Shown here: piece by piece, positions 10,372 through 18,451 of the stretch
Position numbering within the stretch: the first letter of the stretch is position 1
How the letters are laid out: each line of letters opens with the position of its first letter
Translations under genes and position numbers: made by a program
NCBI RefSeq assembly: GCF_013403915.1
Contig: NZ_JABFDI010000019.1
Span: 1-64,000 of the forward strand
DNA from: Winogradskyella pacifica
GTDB lineage: Bacteria > Bacteroidota > Bacteroidia > Flavobacteriales > Flavobacteriaceae
Reading direction: 5' to 3'
DNA: 64,000 bases
Notes under the pieces: model-generated
Told to the model about the DNA's origin: nothing
The model's input: the letters and a program-made list of their open reading frames with translations, nothing else
The model's database searches: none

Positions 10372-10977
10372 TTAAGACTTCTGCTTATTCAATTCATCTT
10401 GTAATTGACGTCTTACTTTTTGCTCGCGCTCTAGAGCATTACGTCTGTGTTCCTCAAATTCCGACTCTACTTCTTCTAATTTGTGTTTTGCTTCTCGAGT
10501 TGCAGAATTGCTACCTTTAAATTTATAAATAAAGAACAGTAAAAAAGCTAAAAGGCCTCCGATAATACTCCACATTAAGACTTTGTAACTTGCTTTATTG
10601 GTTTGAATTCCAAATAATGAGATATTATCTTTTTCATTGTTTGTAGCATTCAAGGTTGATTCTGTATTAGATAGATTACTTTTTAAGCTTTCTATTTCAT
10701 CAACTTGCTTATCAACAATTGCTTGTGTGTCTACTAAATCTTTATGAACCGCTTTAAGAGAATCAAGCGTGTGTGCTTTTAGCGCATAAAGCCATGTTTT
10801 CTTGACGGTTTTGTAATCTTGCCAACTGTTAGAGCGTCTAATTACAAATTCAAATTGATTATCTATTGTACCACTATTAAGAGATAATTTCTCGTCGTCG
10901 TTATCGGTCTGTGCGATTGTTGTTTGAAAACTAAATGTAACTAAAAGAATTACAGTAACTTTTGTTAAGAATTTCAT
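10372..10977 (-). CDS. Exported coiled-coil protein with one membrane helix
   Basis: Three parts are visible in 201 residues: a signal peptide (about 1-22, ending at IAQ), a heptad-like coiled-coil segment (about 70-120), and one membrane helix (about 131-152, SIIGGLLAFLLFFIYKF) followed by a second highly charged coiled coil (about 157-201). No enzyme motif is present. From memory, close relatives are often labelled tRNA (guanine-N1)-methyltransferase in databases; nothing in this sequence supports that, and the name was probably carried over from the neighbouring trmD. It sits between two terminators and is probably transcribed alone. Confidence 0.65.
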   Translation of the reverse strand: MKFLTKVTVILLVTFSFQTTIAQTDNDDEKLSLNSGTIDNQFEFVIRRSNSWQDYKTVKKTWLYALKAHTLDSLKAVHKDLVDTQAIVDKQVDEIESLKSNLSNTESTLNATNNEKDNISLFGIQTNKASYKVLMWSIIGGLLAFLLFFIYKFKGSNSATREAKHKLEEVESEFEEHRRNALEREQKVRRQLQDELNKQKS

Positions 10978-11065
10978 CTTAGAGGTAATTTTGGTTGTGT
11001 TAGATTAATTGGATGCCAAGATAATAATTTTATGAGGATATCATAAACAAATTATCAAACAAATA

Positions 11066-11085
11066 GCCTTTCAATATTGAAAGGC
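11066..11085. terminator. Perfect 20-bp palindrome
   Basis: GCCTTTCAAT is followed directly by its reverse complement. As RNA it would form a hairpin; the flanks are AAAT and ATTT, with no long T-run. It lies between the gap terminator and the gene at 10372-10977, so it may be a weak second terminator or a dimeric protein-binding site. Confidence 0.4.
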
Positions 11086-11196
11086 ATTTAATATACGGAA
11101 GAAAATATAGTTTAGATGTTGAATACTATAGTCTAACCTTCGTTTTATTCCTATTGCGTTATTAATTCACTATAAACCATACCTCTAATAATCAAA

Positions 11197-11222
11197 AAAA
11201 TCTTGCCCAAAGACAAGATTTT
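11197..11222. terminator. Terminator after gap
   Basis: A 9-bp stem, AAAATCTTG pairing with CAAGATTTT across an 8-base loop, starts 25 bases after the gap stop codon on the minus strand. Read that way the stem ends in TTTT and continues into a T-rich stretch. Confidence 0.75.
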
Positions 11223-11246
11223 CTTCTTTCCCTTTTTCAGAACGAT

Positions 11247-12695
11247 CTAATAGTAAGCATAGCGTCTTACCTTAGATATATATTTTGCGAGTCTAATGAC
11301 TTGTTGGCTATATCCATATTCGTTATCGTACCATATATATAGTATCGCATTTTTTCCATCTTTTCTAACAATGGTTGCTTTACTATCGTAAATAGCAGGC
11401 GCAGAACTACCAATAATATCACTAGAGACTAATTCGTCACTCATCTCATATTTAATTTGTTCTACTAAATCTCCTTCGAGTGCATATTTTTTCATAATAG
11501 TATTTATGCTCTCTACAGATGTCTCTTTTTCTAATTCTAAATTAAGAATAGCTAAAGAGCCATTAGGAACAGGTACTCTAATAGCATTAGATGTCAGCTT
11601 ACCTTCTAAAGCCGGTATGGCTTTACTAACAGCTTGGCCAGCTCCAGTTTCTGTAATTACCATATTTAATCCTGCTGCACGACCGCGTCTGTATTTACTA
11701 TGAAAATTATCTACTAAATTCTGATCGTTAGTATACGCATGTATCGTTTCTAAATGTCCTGTTATAATCCCGAAAGAATCTTCCACGGCTTTTAGAATTG
11801 GTGCAATGGCATTGGTTGTACAAGAAGCAGCAGAGACTATCTTAACTTTATCAGGATTGTGCTCTGTATGATTCACTCCATGGACAATATTAGGAATACC
11901 CTTTCCTGGAGCCGTTAATAGAACTTTTTCAACACCTTTAGCTTTTAAGTGTCTACTTAAAGCGTCCTTATCTCTAAATGCTCCGGTATTATCGATAACT
12001 AAAGCATTATTAATTCCGTAAGCTGTATAATCAATATCTTCTGGCGCATTCGCAGAAATAATTTTTACAGTTGTACCATTTATAATTAGTGCAGAATTTT
12101 TAATGTCTGTGCTCACCATACCAGAAAAATCACCATGTACAGAATCGTTTCTCAACAATGAGGCACGTTTTTCTAAAACGGTTTCAGTAATCTCTCCGCG
12201 TGTAACAATAGCTCTTAATCTTAATTGTGTGCCTTTTCCTGTACGTGTCATTAATTCACGTGCTACTAAACGGCCAATTCTACCAAAACCGTAAAGAACT
12301 ACATCTTTTGGCTCTATACCTTTATTGTCTTTAGCATTGCCTAATTTAGAAGCTACAAAAGCAGTAGCATTACCATATTTTTGATCTTCTAAATGGAATT
12401 CGTAAGTTAATTTCCCAATGTCTAGTTTGGCAGGAGGTAAGTTTAGTGTACTAAGAGCTTGCGCAATTTCAACAGAATCGAAAATAGAAATAGGTTTCTG
12501 AACAAATTCTCCTGCATACTCATGCAAGTTTAGAATTTCGCTCACATTTCTGTCTATTAATTGGTTTCTGAATAATACCAGTTCAATAGATTTATCGTAC
12601 CATAAGTCACTGATAATTTTAATAAATTCTACAGTTGCTCTGCGACGATCTGCTTGAAACGCTAACTCTTTTTCGTAAGTGTCGTTAAATCCCAT
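11247..12695 (-). CDS. gap: Glyceraldehyde-3-phosphate dehydrogenase, long form
   Basis: A phosphorylating aldehyde dehydrogenase of central carbon metabolism. The start was set at the Met at 12695 (MGFNDTYEKE), 22 codons inside the longest frame, because a -7 box lies just upstream; this gives 482 residues. The first 130 or so have no counterpart in the usual 330-residue enzyme. The Rossmann motif GFGRIGRLVARE follows at about 136, and the catalytic cysteine sits in SAASCTTNAIAP (Cys at about 293). Family relatives of this length occur in flavobacteria beside a classical gap. Whether it works in glycolysis or gluconeogenesis, and with NAD or NADP, is not resolved. Confidence 0.88.
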   Translation of the reverse strand: MGFNDTYEKELAFQADRRRATVEFIKIISDLWYDKSIELVLFRNQLIDRNVSEILNLHEYAGEFVQKPISIFDSVEIAQALSTLNLPPAKLDIGKLTYEFHLEDQKYGNATAFVASKLGNAKDNKGIEPKDVVLYGFGRIGRLVARELMTRTGKGTQLRLRAIVTRGEITETVLEKRASLLRNDSVHGDFSGMVSTDIKNSALIINGTTVKIISANAPEDIDYTAYGINNALVIDNTGAFRDKDALSRHLKAKGVEKVLLTAPGKGIPNIVHGVNHTEHNPDKVKIVSAASCTTNAIAPILKAVEDSFGIITGHLETIHAYTNDQNLVDNFHSKYRRGRAAGLNMVITETGAGQAVSKAIPALEGKLTSNAIRVPVPNGSLAILNLELEKETSVESINTIMKKYALEGDLVEQIKYEMSDELVSSDIIGSSAPAIYDSKATIVRKDGKNAILYIWYDNEYGYSQQVIRLAKYISKVRRYAYY

Positions 12696-12727
12696 GTTTT
12701 CTTGGTTTAAGTGATTTAGATTTTGCG

Positions 12728-12735
12728 CAAAAGTA
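12728..12735 (-). promoter_or_regulatory. -7 box upstream of gap
   Basis: TACTTTTG on the minus strand matches TAnnTTTG and lies 32 bases before the chosen ATG at 12695. It falls inside the longer reading frame, which supports the shorter start. Confidence 0.5.
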
Positions 12736-12779
12736 ATATATTTCAAACGTTTTCGTAACACCTTTTAGCGAAAATAAAA

Positions 12780-12808
12780 ACCCTTCAAAGAAATATACTT
12801 TGAAGGGT
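12780..12808 (-). terminator. htrA terminator
   Basis: An 11-bp perfect stem, ACCCTTCAAAG with CTTTGAAGGGT around a 7-base loop, is followed on the minus strand by TTTTTATTTT. It lies 26 bases after the htrA stop codon. Confidence 0.85.
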
Positions 12809-12834
12809 AATTTAAGGACTAAATTTAAGTTTTT

Positions 12835-14247
12835 TTACCTAAAATGATAAACCATTTTTTCACCTTCTTTATTGATCACCTCAATTTGAAGTGGTTCATT
12901 AACAGCACGTGTTTTTATGGCATCTTGAGCATCGTCTATAGAATATAATTTCTTACCGTTAATTTTAGTAATAATACTACCTTCTTCAACTCCATTTTTA
13001 TTCCAAGATGATTTATAATTTTCATCTAGTTTATTAATTTTTACTCCGTATTCCGTCTTGCTGCGCTTTAATTCCTTTTCTGAAGCATTTTTTATAAGAC
13101 CAATTGTTGGCAATGTATAGATTGATGGTTTTAATAAGGTAACAGGAAGTGTTTCTTCATCACCATCTCTAAGTAAGGTAACATTAACGACATCATCAGG
13201 ACTCTTAGTTTTTAAATACCCCGACAAATCAGAGAATTTATTAATTTCTACATTATCTATTTTTCTAATGATATCACCAGATTGAATCCCTGCTTTTTCT
13301 GCACCTGTACCTTCTTGCACTTCACTAACATAGAACCCTTCTGTGGAGTTGACCTCTAGTTTTTCTGCCGCTTCACTGTTTAGTGCACCACCAGAAACAC
13401 CAAGGATACCGTTTTGCACGTTACCATATTCCATTATGTCATTCACAATTTTACGAGCAATATTACTTGGCACCGCAAAAGAATAGCCTATATAAGAGCC
13501 CGTTTGCGATGAAATAGCAGTATTTATACCTATAAGATCTCCATTAGTGTTAACCAAAGCACCACCTGAATTACCTGGATTTACAGCAGCATCGGTTTGT
13601 ATAAAGGACTGCATATTTTGGCCAGATAAATCTCTAGATTTTGCGCTAATAATACCAGCTGTAACAGTAGAGTTAAGATTAAATGGATTACCAACAGCTA
13701 AAACCCACTCACCAATTTTTGCATTATCAGAGTCACCAAAAGCCATAAATGGTAAATCTTCATCAGCTTCAATTTTTAGTAGGGCAATATCTGTTGTCTC
13801 ATCTGTACCAATCAATTCGGCCATGTAAGACTTGTTGTTATTCAAAGTAATGCTGATTTCATTCGCATTTTTAATAACATGGTTATTGGTAACAATATAT
13901 CCTGTCGGAGAAATAATAACACCACTACCGGTACCCACTTGGGCACGTTGAGAACTGCGACCATAAAAATAATCGCGCATACTTGTTGGTGCATTTACAA
14001 TGGCTGTGTTTTTTACATGCACAACGGAATGTATAGACTTATCAGCAGCTTCAACAAAATTTGGGGTTAATGTTGCATTACTGTTAAGGGTGTTAACGGT
14101 GTTGCTAGTCGGCACAAACATGGGGAATTCGGACGATTGCTCAACGGCTATAGCTTGTGTTTCATTCTCAACAAAAAGTTTGTAACCACCCAAAGTCAAT
14201 AGGCCACCTAATGCAGAAACAAATACCAATGTTATTATCTTCTTCAT
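12835..14247 (-). CDS. htrA: HtrA/DegP-family periplasmic serine protease
   Basis: A protein-quality-control protease and chaperone acting in the periplasm. It has 470 residues: an N-terminal signal or anchor helix (about 5-25), a trypsin-like domain with the triad His123 (TNNHVI), Asp153 (TTDIALL) and Ser227 (GNSGGA), then two PDZ domains (about 275-365 and 385-470). This is the Do type. It is divergently transcribed from dapF, and the shared upstream region carries four GTTAA boxes at 11-12 base intervals (14336-14375) overlapping its probable promoter. Control by an envelope-stress regulator is therefore likely. Confidence 0.95.
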   Translation of the reverse strand: MKKIITLVFVSALGGLLTLGGYKLFVENETQAIAVEQSSEFPMFVPTSNTVNTLNSNATLTPNFVEAADKSIHSVVHVKNTAIVNAPTSMRDYFYGRSSQRAQVGTGSGVIISPTGYIVTNNHVIKNANEISITLNNNKSYMAELIGTDETTDIALLKIEADEDLPFMAFGDSDNAKIGEWVLAVGNPFNLNSTVTAGIISAKSRDLSGQNMQSFIQTDAAVNPGNSGGALVNTNGDLIGINTAISSQTGSYIGYSFAVPSNIARKIVNDIMEYGNVQNGILGVSGGALNSEAAEKLEVNSTEGFYVSEVQEGTGAEKAGIQSGDIIRKIDNVEINKFSDLSGYLKTKSPDDVVNVTLLRDGDEETLPVTLLKPSIYTLPTIGLIKNASEKELKRSKTEYGVKINKLDENYKSSWNKNGVEEGSIITKINGKKLYSIDDAQDAIKTRAVNEPLQIEVINKEGEKMVYHFR

Positions 14248-14335
14248 AATTTTCAGATTTAAGTTTAACTATTTAATAATTATTTTAGGATTATCTACGA
14301 TTAAAATTAGAAATTTATTGATTTCAATTTTCAAT

Positions 14336-14375
14336 TTAACGCCTTTTTAACGTCAAATTTAACGAGCTCTTAACA
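14336..14375. promoter_or_regulatory. Helically phased GTTAA box array between htrA and dapF
   Basis: TTAACG occurs at 14336, 14347 and 14359, and TTAACA at 14370, giving intervals of 11, 12 and 11 bases; on the minus strand these read GTTAA. Direct repeats one helical turn apart are the usual operator form of OmpR/PhoB-family regulators. The array overlaps the htrA -7 box and lies about 25-64 bases upstream of the dapF -7 box, so it could act on either gene. Confidence 0.5.
14354..14361 (-). promoter_or_regulatory. -7 box upstream of htrA
   Basis: TAAATTTG on the minus strand is an exact TAnnTTTG match. It is embedded in GTTAAATTTGAC (14363-14352), a 12-mer also present at the promoter of the two-component operon (49205-49216). 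Confidence 0.5.
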
Positions 14376-14399
14376 CCACAGAATACAGTCTAATATTCT

Positions 14400-14407
14400 T
14401 ATATTTG
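14400..14407 (+). promoter_or_regulatory. -7 box upstream of dapF
   Basis: TATATTTG matches TAnnTTTG exactly and ends 16 bases before the dapF ATG. It probably drives the dapF-GNAT-mltG run of genes. Confidence 0.6.
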
Positions 14408-14423
14408 TGGCTTATTAATTACT

Positions 14424-15197
14424 ATGACATTTTATAAATATCAAGGAACAGGTAACGATTTTGTAATTGTAGATAATCGTTTACAGTATATAAACAAAAA
14501 GGATACCAAACGTATTGCAACCTTATGCGACCGACGTTTTGGCATAGGAGCTGATGGTTTTATACTGTTAGAAAATGATAAAAATGTAGATTTTAAAATG
14601 GTCTATTACAATGCAGATGGTAACGAAAGTACAATGTGTGGTAACGGTGGACGTTGTATTGTGGCGTTTGCAAAATTTTTAAAGATCATTGAAAACGAAA
14701 CTGAATTTATAGCTATTGATGGTCTTCATAAAGCTAAAATTGAAGACGGTTTGGTGCATCTTCAAATGCAAGATGTTTCTGAAATTGAATCTTATGAAAA
14801 CTACATGTTTTTAGATACAGGGTCTCCACATCATGTAGAAATTGTTTCAGGGTTAAAAGATTTTGAAGTTAAATCTAACGGAGAAAGAATAAGAAACGGT
14901 GCACCTTATAATGAAGCCGGAAGCAATGTGAATTTTGTAGAACAATTATCTACAGAAAATTTTGCAGTGAGAACTTACGAACGCGGAGTTGAGGATGAAA
15001 CCTTATCGTGTGGTACAGGTGTCACAGCAGTTGCATTAGCCATGCATAAAAGTGGAAAAACAAAGGCTGATAAAATTAGTTTACAAACCCAAGGTGGTCC
15101 GCTGAATGTAACGTTTAGTACTAATGATAACGGTTACGATAATATTTGGTTAATAGGACCCGCTGAGCAGGTTTTTAAAGGTGAAATTGAATGGTAA
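14424..15197 (+). CDS. dapF: Diaminopimelate epimerase
   Basis: It converts LL- to meso-diaminopimelate for lysine and peptidoglycan synthesis, with no cofactor. The 257-residue protein has both catalytic cysteines in their motifs: Cys72 in MCGNGGRC and Cys196 in LSCGTGVTA; the N-terminal YQGTGNDFV is also typical. Its end overlaps the next gene by 7 bases, and mltG follows, giving a cell-wall-linked cluster. A promoter box lies 16 bases upstream of the start. Confidence 0.97.
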   Translation: MTFYKYQGTGNDFVIVDNRLQYINKKDTKRIATLCDRRFGIGADGFILLENDKNVDFKMVYYNADGNESTMCGNGGRCIVAFAKFLKIIENETEFIAIDGLHKAKIEDGLVHLQMQDVSEIESYENYMFLDTGSPHHVEIVSGLKDFEVKSNGERIRNGAPYNEAGSNVNFVEQLSTENFAVRTYERGVEDETLSCGTGVTAVALAMHKSGKTKADKISLQTQGGPLNVTFSTNDNGYDNIWLIGPAEQVFKGEIEW

Positions 15198-15715
15198 ACC
15201 TAAAAGGAGAACATATTTATTTAAGAGCTTTAGAACCTGAAGATTTAGACTTCGTTTACCGTATTGAAAATGATACTTCGTTATGGGAGTTAAGTGATAC
15301 ACAGACACCTTATTCAAGATTTTTAATAAAACAATATCTTGAAAATGCACAGCAAGACATTTTTGAAGCTAAACAGTTACGATTAGCTATTTGTGATTCT
15401 AAGGATCACACTATTGGTTTAATTGATGTGTTTGAATTTGACATTAAAAATAAACGTGCTGGTATCGGTATCCTTATTCAAGATGAAGAAAACAGAAATC
15501 AAGGTTACGGTAAAGAGGCATTAGAGTTATTAGTAGATTATTGTTTTCAAACCTTGCATTTACATCAGGTATATGCTAATATTTCTGAAAGTAACTTAGC
15601 TAGTTTAAAACTTTTTGAAACTAATGGTTTTCAAAAAATAGGATTAAAAAAAGATTGGAGTTTCGATGGTAAAATCTATACCAACGAATATATTTTACAA
15701 CGAATTAACGCTTAA
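15191..15715 (+). CDS. GNAT-family N-acetyltransferase
   Basis: This 174-residue acyltransferase resembles the RimJ/RimL branch, which acetylates protein N-termini or small amines with acetyl-CoA. The start has the typical HIYLRALEPEDLDFVYRIEND, and the acetyl-CoA loop is NRNQGYGKEAL (about 100-110), followed by NLASLKLFETNGF (about 137-149). It overlaps dapF by 7 bases and mltG follows 2 bases after it, so the three are surely one operon. The substrate is unknown. Confidence 0.85.
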   Translation: MVNLKGEHIYLRALEPEDLDFVYRIENDTSLWELSDTQTPYSRFLIKQYLENAQQDIFEAKQLRLAICDSKDHTIGLIDVFEFDIKNKRAGIGILIQDEENRNQGYGKEALELLVDYCFQTLHLHQVYANISESNLASLKLFETNGFQKIGLKKDWSFDGKIYTNEYILQRINA

Positions 15716-15717
15716 TT

Positions 15718-16761
15718 ATGTATATTAAAAAAATTCTTTGGGCAGTTGCTCTTATTGGTTTAGTCATCTTTGGTGTCATTGCTTACTATATTTATAGTAC
15801 GATGTTTTCACCAAATACCAATTTCGAAAATGAAACAGCCTATATTTATGTTCCAACTAATGCAAATTACTCTGAAGTAAGATCGCAATTAGAACCACTT
15901 CTAAAAGATATTGGTGCGTTTGATGCTTTGGCAAAACAGAAAAAGTACGTCACTAATATTAAAGCAGGTCGGTTTGCCATTTCTAAGGGCATGAATAATA
16001 ATGATATTATTAATTCAATCCGAAGTAAAAATCTTCCCGTAAAAATCGCATTTAACAATCAGCATAGTATAAAAGATTTAGCAGGACGAATTAGTATGCA
16101 GATTGAAGCTGATAGTTTGACATTGAATAAAGCAATGACGGATGAATTGTTCTTAACAAATAACGGATTTTCAAAAGCTACAGCGTTAGGTATGTATTTA
16201 CCAAATAGCTATGAGTTTTTCTGGAATACTTCTGCGGAAACATTTAGAGATAGAATGTTAGTAGAATACAATCGTTTTTGGACAGACGCCAGAAAGGCAA
16301 AAGCTAAACAATTGAACTTAACTCCAAATGAAGTTATTACCTTAGCATCTATTGTGCATGAAGAGTCTAAACAAGCAGACGAGCAACCGAGAGTGGCAGG
16401 TGTGTATTTAAATAGATTACGAATTGGCATGCCATTACAAGCTGACCCTACGTTAAAGTTTGCTGCCTATCAGTTGCCACAATATCAAAACACCATTATT
16501 AGACGTGTATTAAACATTCATAAGGATATTAACTCTCCTTATAATACGTATCAAAACTCAGGTTTACCTCCGGGACCTATTGCAATGCCAGATTTATCAG
16601 CTATAAAAGCTGTTTTAGATCCGGAATCTCATAGTTACCTTTATTTTGCGGCCGATGCTAAGCGTATAGGCTATCATAAGTTTGCGAAAACATTGGGGCA
16701 ACATAATAACAATGCGAGAGAATATCATAGGTATTTATCGTCTCAAGGCATTAATAAATAA
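15718..16761 (+). CDS. mltG: Endolytic murein transglycosylase MltG
   Basis: MltG cuts nascent glycan strands in the inner membrane, ending peptidoglycan polymerisation. The 347-residue protein has one N-terminal membrane helix (about 7-27), a LysM-like segment (about 40-105) and the YceG catalytic domain. The catalytic glutamate is in the SIVHEE motif (211-216), and the family motifs AGVYLNRL, MPLQADPT and SGLPPGPI follow. It sits 2 bases after the GNAT gene in the dapF operon, which is functionally coherent. Confidence 0.95.
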   Translation: MYIKKILWAVALIGLVIFGVIAYYIYSTMFSPNTNFENETAYIYVPTNANYSEVRSQLEPLLKDIGAFDALAKQKKYVTNIKAGRFAISKGMNNNDIINSIRSKNLPVKIAFNNQHSIKDLAGRISMQIEADSLTLNKAMTDELFLTNNGFSKATALGMYLPNSYEFFWNTSAETFRDRMLVEYNRFWTDARKAKAKQLNLTPNEVITLASIVHEESKQADEQPRVAGVYLNRLRIGMPLQADPTLKFAAYQLPQYQNTIIRRVLNIHKDINSPYNTYQNSGLPPGPIAMPDLSAIKAVLDPESHSYLYFAADAKRIGYHKFAKTLGQHNNNAREYHRYLSSQGINK

Positions 16762-16764
16762 GGT

Positions 16765-17670
16765 TTGAATCGCACTTTTGTCTATATTTTAGTTTTCTTT
16801 TTGGCAAATGCGTCGGTTTTTTCACAATCTAAACTCAATCAATTTTTTAAGCCTAGCGATACGTTAAACGTATCGCGTAGAAATGCCGTTGTAATTTCTG
16901 AAGCTGCATTAGCGACAACAACCTTAGTTGGATTGAATCAATTATGGTATGCTGATTATCCACGTTCAAATTTTAAAACCTTGAACGATAGTGGAGAGTG
17001 GCTGCAGATGGATAAATTAGGACATGCGTTTTCATCTTATCAATTAGGAAGGCTAGGGGCTAACACGTTAAATTGGGCTGGAGTTAGTAAAAAAGAGCAA
17101 TTACTTTATGGTTCTACATTAGGTTTAGGCTTTTTAACGGCTGTTGAAATTATGGATGGTTTTTCTGAAGAATGGGGGTTTTCTTGGTCAGATATGGCGG
17201 CAAATGCAGCGGGAACAGGATTACATATCGGACAAGAACTACTTTGGGAAGACCAACGTATTGTACTAAAGTATTCATTTCATAGAACACAATTCGCGAA
17301 GCAACGACCAAATAAGCTAGGTAGTGGTTTGGCAGAAGAGTTTTTAAAAGACTATAATGGCCAAACGTATTGGTTAAGCGCCAATATTAATTCCTTTCTA
17401 AAAACGGAAACCATACCAAATTGGTTGAACGTTGCTTTTGGTTACGGAGCTGATGGCATGTTAACAGGTGAAGCATCTGATCCTTTATTTTTAAACCAAA
17501 ATAGAGAACGTCAATATTACTTAAGTTTAGATGTTGATTTAACACGAATTAAAACAAATTCTCACTTCCTAAAAACATTATTTGACGTTTTTAACGTTAT
17601 AAAGTTGCCTTTTCCTGCAGTAGAATTAAACAGCAGTGGTCGGATAAAATGGCACTCTGTCTACTTTTAA
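16765..17670 (+). CDS. DUF2279 family exported protein
   Basis: The start is a TTG 3 bases after the mltG stop; no ATG would preserve the signal peptide (about 1-20, ending at VFS). The 301-residue protein carries the DUF2279 pattern: MDKLGHAFSSYQLGR (about 75-90), a hydrophobic stretch, and the VEIMDGFSEEWGFSWSDM and AANAAG motif (about 127-150). These resemble helical membrane proteins of the YfiM type. Function is unknown; the operon position after mltG suggests an envelope role. Confidence 0.8.
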   Translation: MNRTFVYILVFFLANASVFSQSKLNQFFKPSDTLNVSRRNAVVISEAALATTTLVGLNQLWYADYPRSNFKTLNDSGEWLQMDKLGHAFSSYQLGRLGANTLNWAGVSKKEQLLYGSTLGLGFLTAVEIMDGFSEEWGFSWSDMAANAAGTGLHIGQELLWEDQRIVLKYSFHRTQFAKQRPNKLGSGLAEEFLKDYNGQTYWLSANINSFLKTETIPNWLNVAFGYGADGMLTGEASDPLFLNQNRERQYYLSLDVDLTRIKTNSHFLKTLFDVFNVIKLPFPAVELNSSGRIKWHSVYF

Positions 17671-17722
17671 GTTAATTTTTTAACACTTAATCGGTTGATT
17701 TTCAGTAATTGAAAATATGTTG

Positions 17723-17730
17723 TATATTTG
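17723..17730 (+). promoter_or_regulatory. -7 box upstream of the lysozyme-fold protein gene
   Basis: TATATTTG matches TAnnTTTG exactly. A TTG at 17695-17697 is the nearest -33 candidate, with a spacer (25 bases) longer than usual. It supports the ATG at 17789 over the upstream alternative at 17717. Confidence 0.5.
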
Positions 17731-17788
17731 CACGCGAATTTTGTATGATAGTTTTTTGACACTATTTTACTGTAAAAATTTAACTGTT

Positions 17789-18445
17789 ATGATTAAAAAT
17801 AGCGTTAAGAGTATAGTGATACCATTTTCAATTTGTGTACTTATGGCATTAGCCTTGTACCCAAATGCATCTCTTAATCCTGATATGTATTCTACAAAAG
17901 GATTAGTATTGGATTATAACATTTCTGAAGAAGTGGCTATGGTCACTGAAGACCATAATGTAAAGAACAATGTGTTTACTCCACATTTAGGTAAGTCTTT
18001 TGAAGGATTTAAAGAAGCATTAGCTTTTAAAGAATCTAGAGGGGATTATTTTACCGTAAACACATTAGGTTATTTAGGGAAATATCAATTTGGTGCAGAA
18101 ACATTAAAAGTTATTGGTATTTATAACCCTAATCAGTTCTTATATAATCCAGAATTACAAGAAAAAGCATTTATAGCCAATGCAGAACGTAATAAATGGG
18201 TACTTAGAAAAGACATTAAGCGTTTTGAAGGCAAAAATATTGCAGGTGTAAAAATTACCGAATCTGGTATATTAGCAGCTGCGCACTTAGCAGGTCCTGG
18301 AAGTGTGAAAAAGTTTTTACGTAGTTATGGCGTTAATAATCTTTCTGATGCTTATGGATCTTCTGTACGGTATTATATGAAAAAGTTTTCAGGATATGAT
18401 ACGTCTATGATTACTCCAGATAAGAAAGCTAGAGTTACACTCTAA
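17789..18445 (+). CDS. Exported lysozyme-fold protein, probable peptidoglycan hydrolase
   Basis: The ATG at 17789 was chosen because a -7 box sits at 17723 and a signal peptide then begins directly (MIKNSVKSIVIPF, to about residue 28). The mature part of this 218-residue protein has a lytic-transglycosylase-like pattern: FKEALAFKESRGDYFTVN (the Glu of KESRG is the likely catalytic acid), YLGKYQFGAETL, and ILAAAHLAGPGSVKKFL. Relatives in Bacteroidota are often called LysM or peptidoglycan-binding proteins, but no LysM repeat is visible here. It ends 6 bases before the convergent rsmI-like gene. Confidence 0.75.
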   Translation: MIKNSVKSIVIPFSICVLMALALYPNASLNPDMYSTKGLVLDYNISEEVAMVTEDHNVKNNVFTPHLGKSFEGFKEALAFKESRGDYFTVNTLGYLGKYQFGAETLKVIGIYNPNQFLYNPELQEKAFIANAERNKWVLRKDIKRFEGKNIAGVKITESGILAAAHLAGPGSVKKFLRSYGVNNLSDAYGSSVRYYMKKFSGYDTSMITPDKKARVTL

Positions 18446-18451
18446 TTTTAA

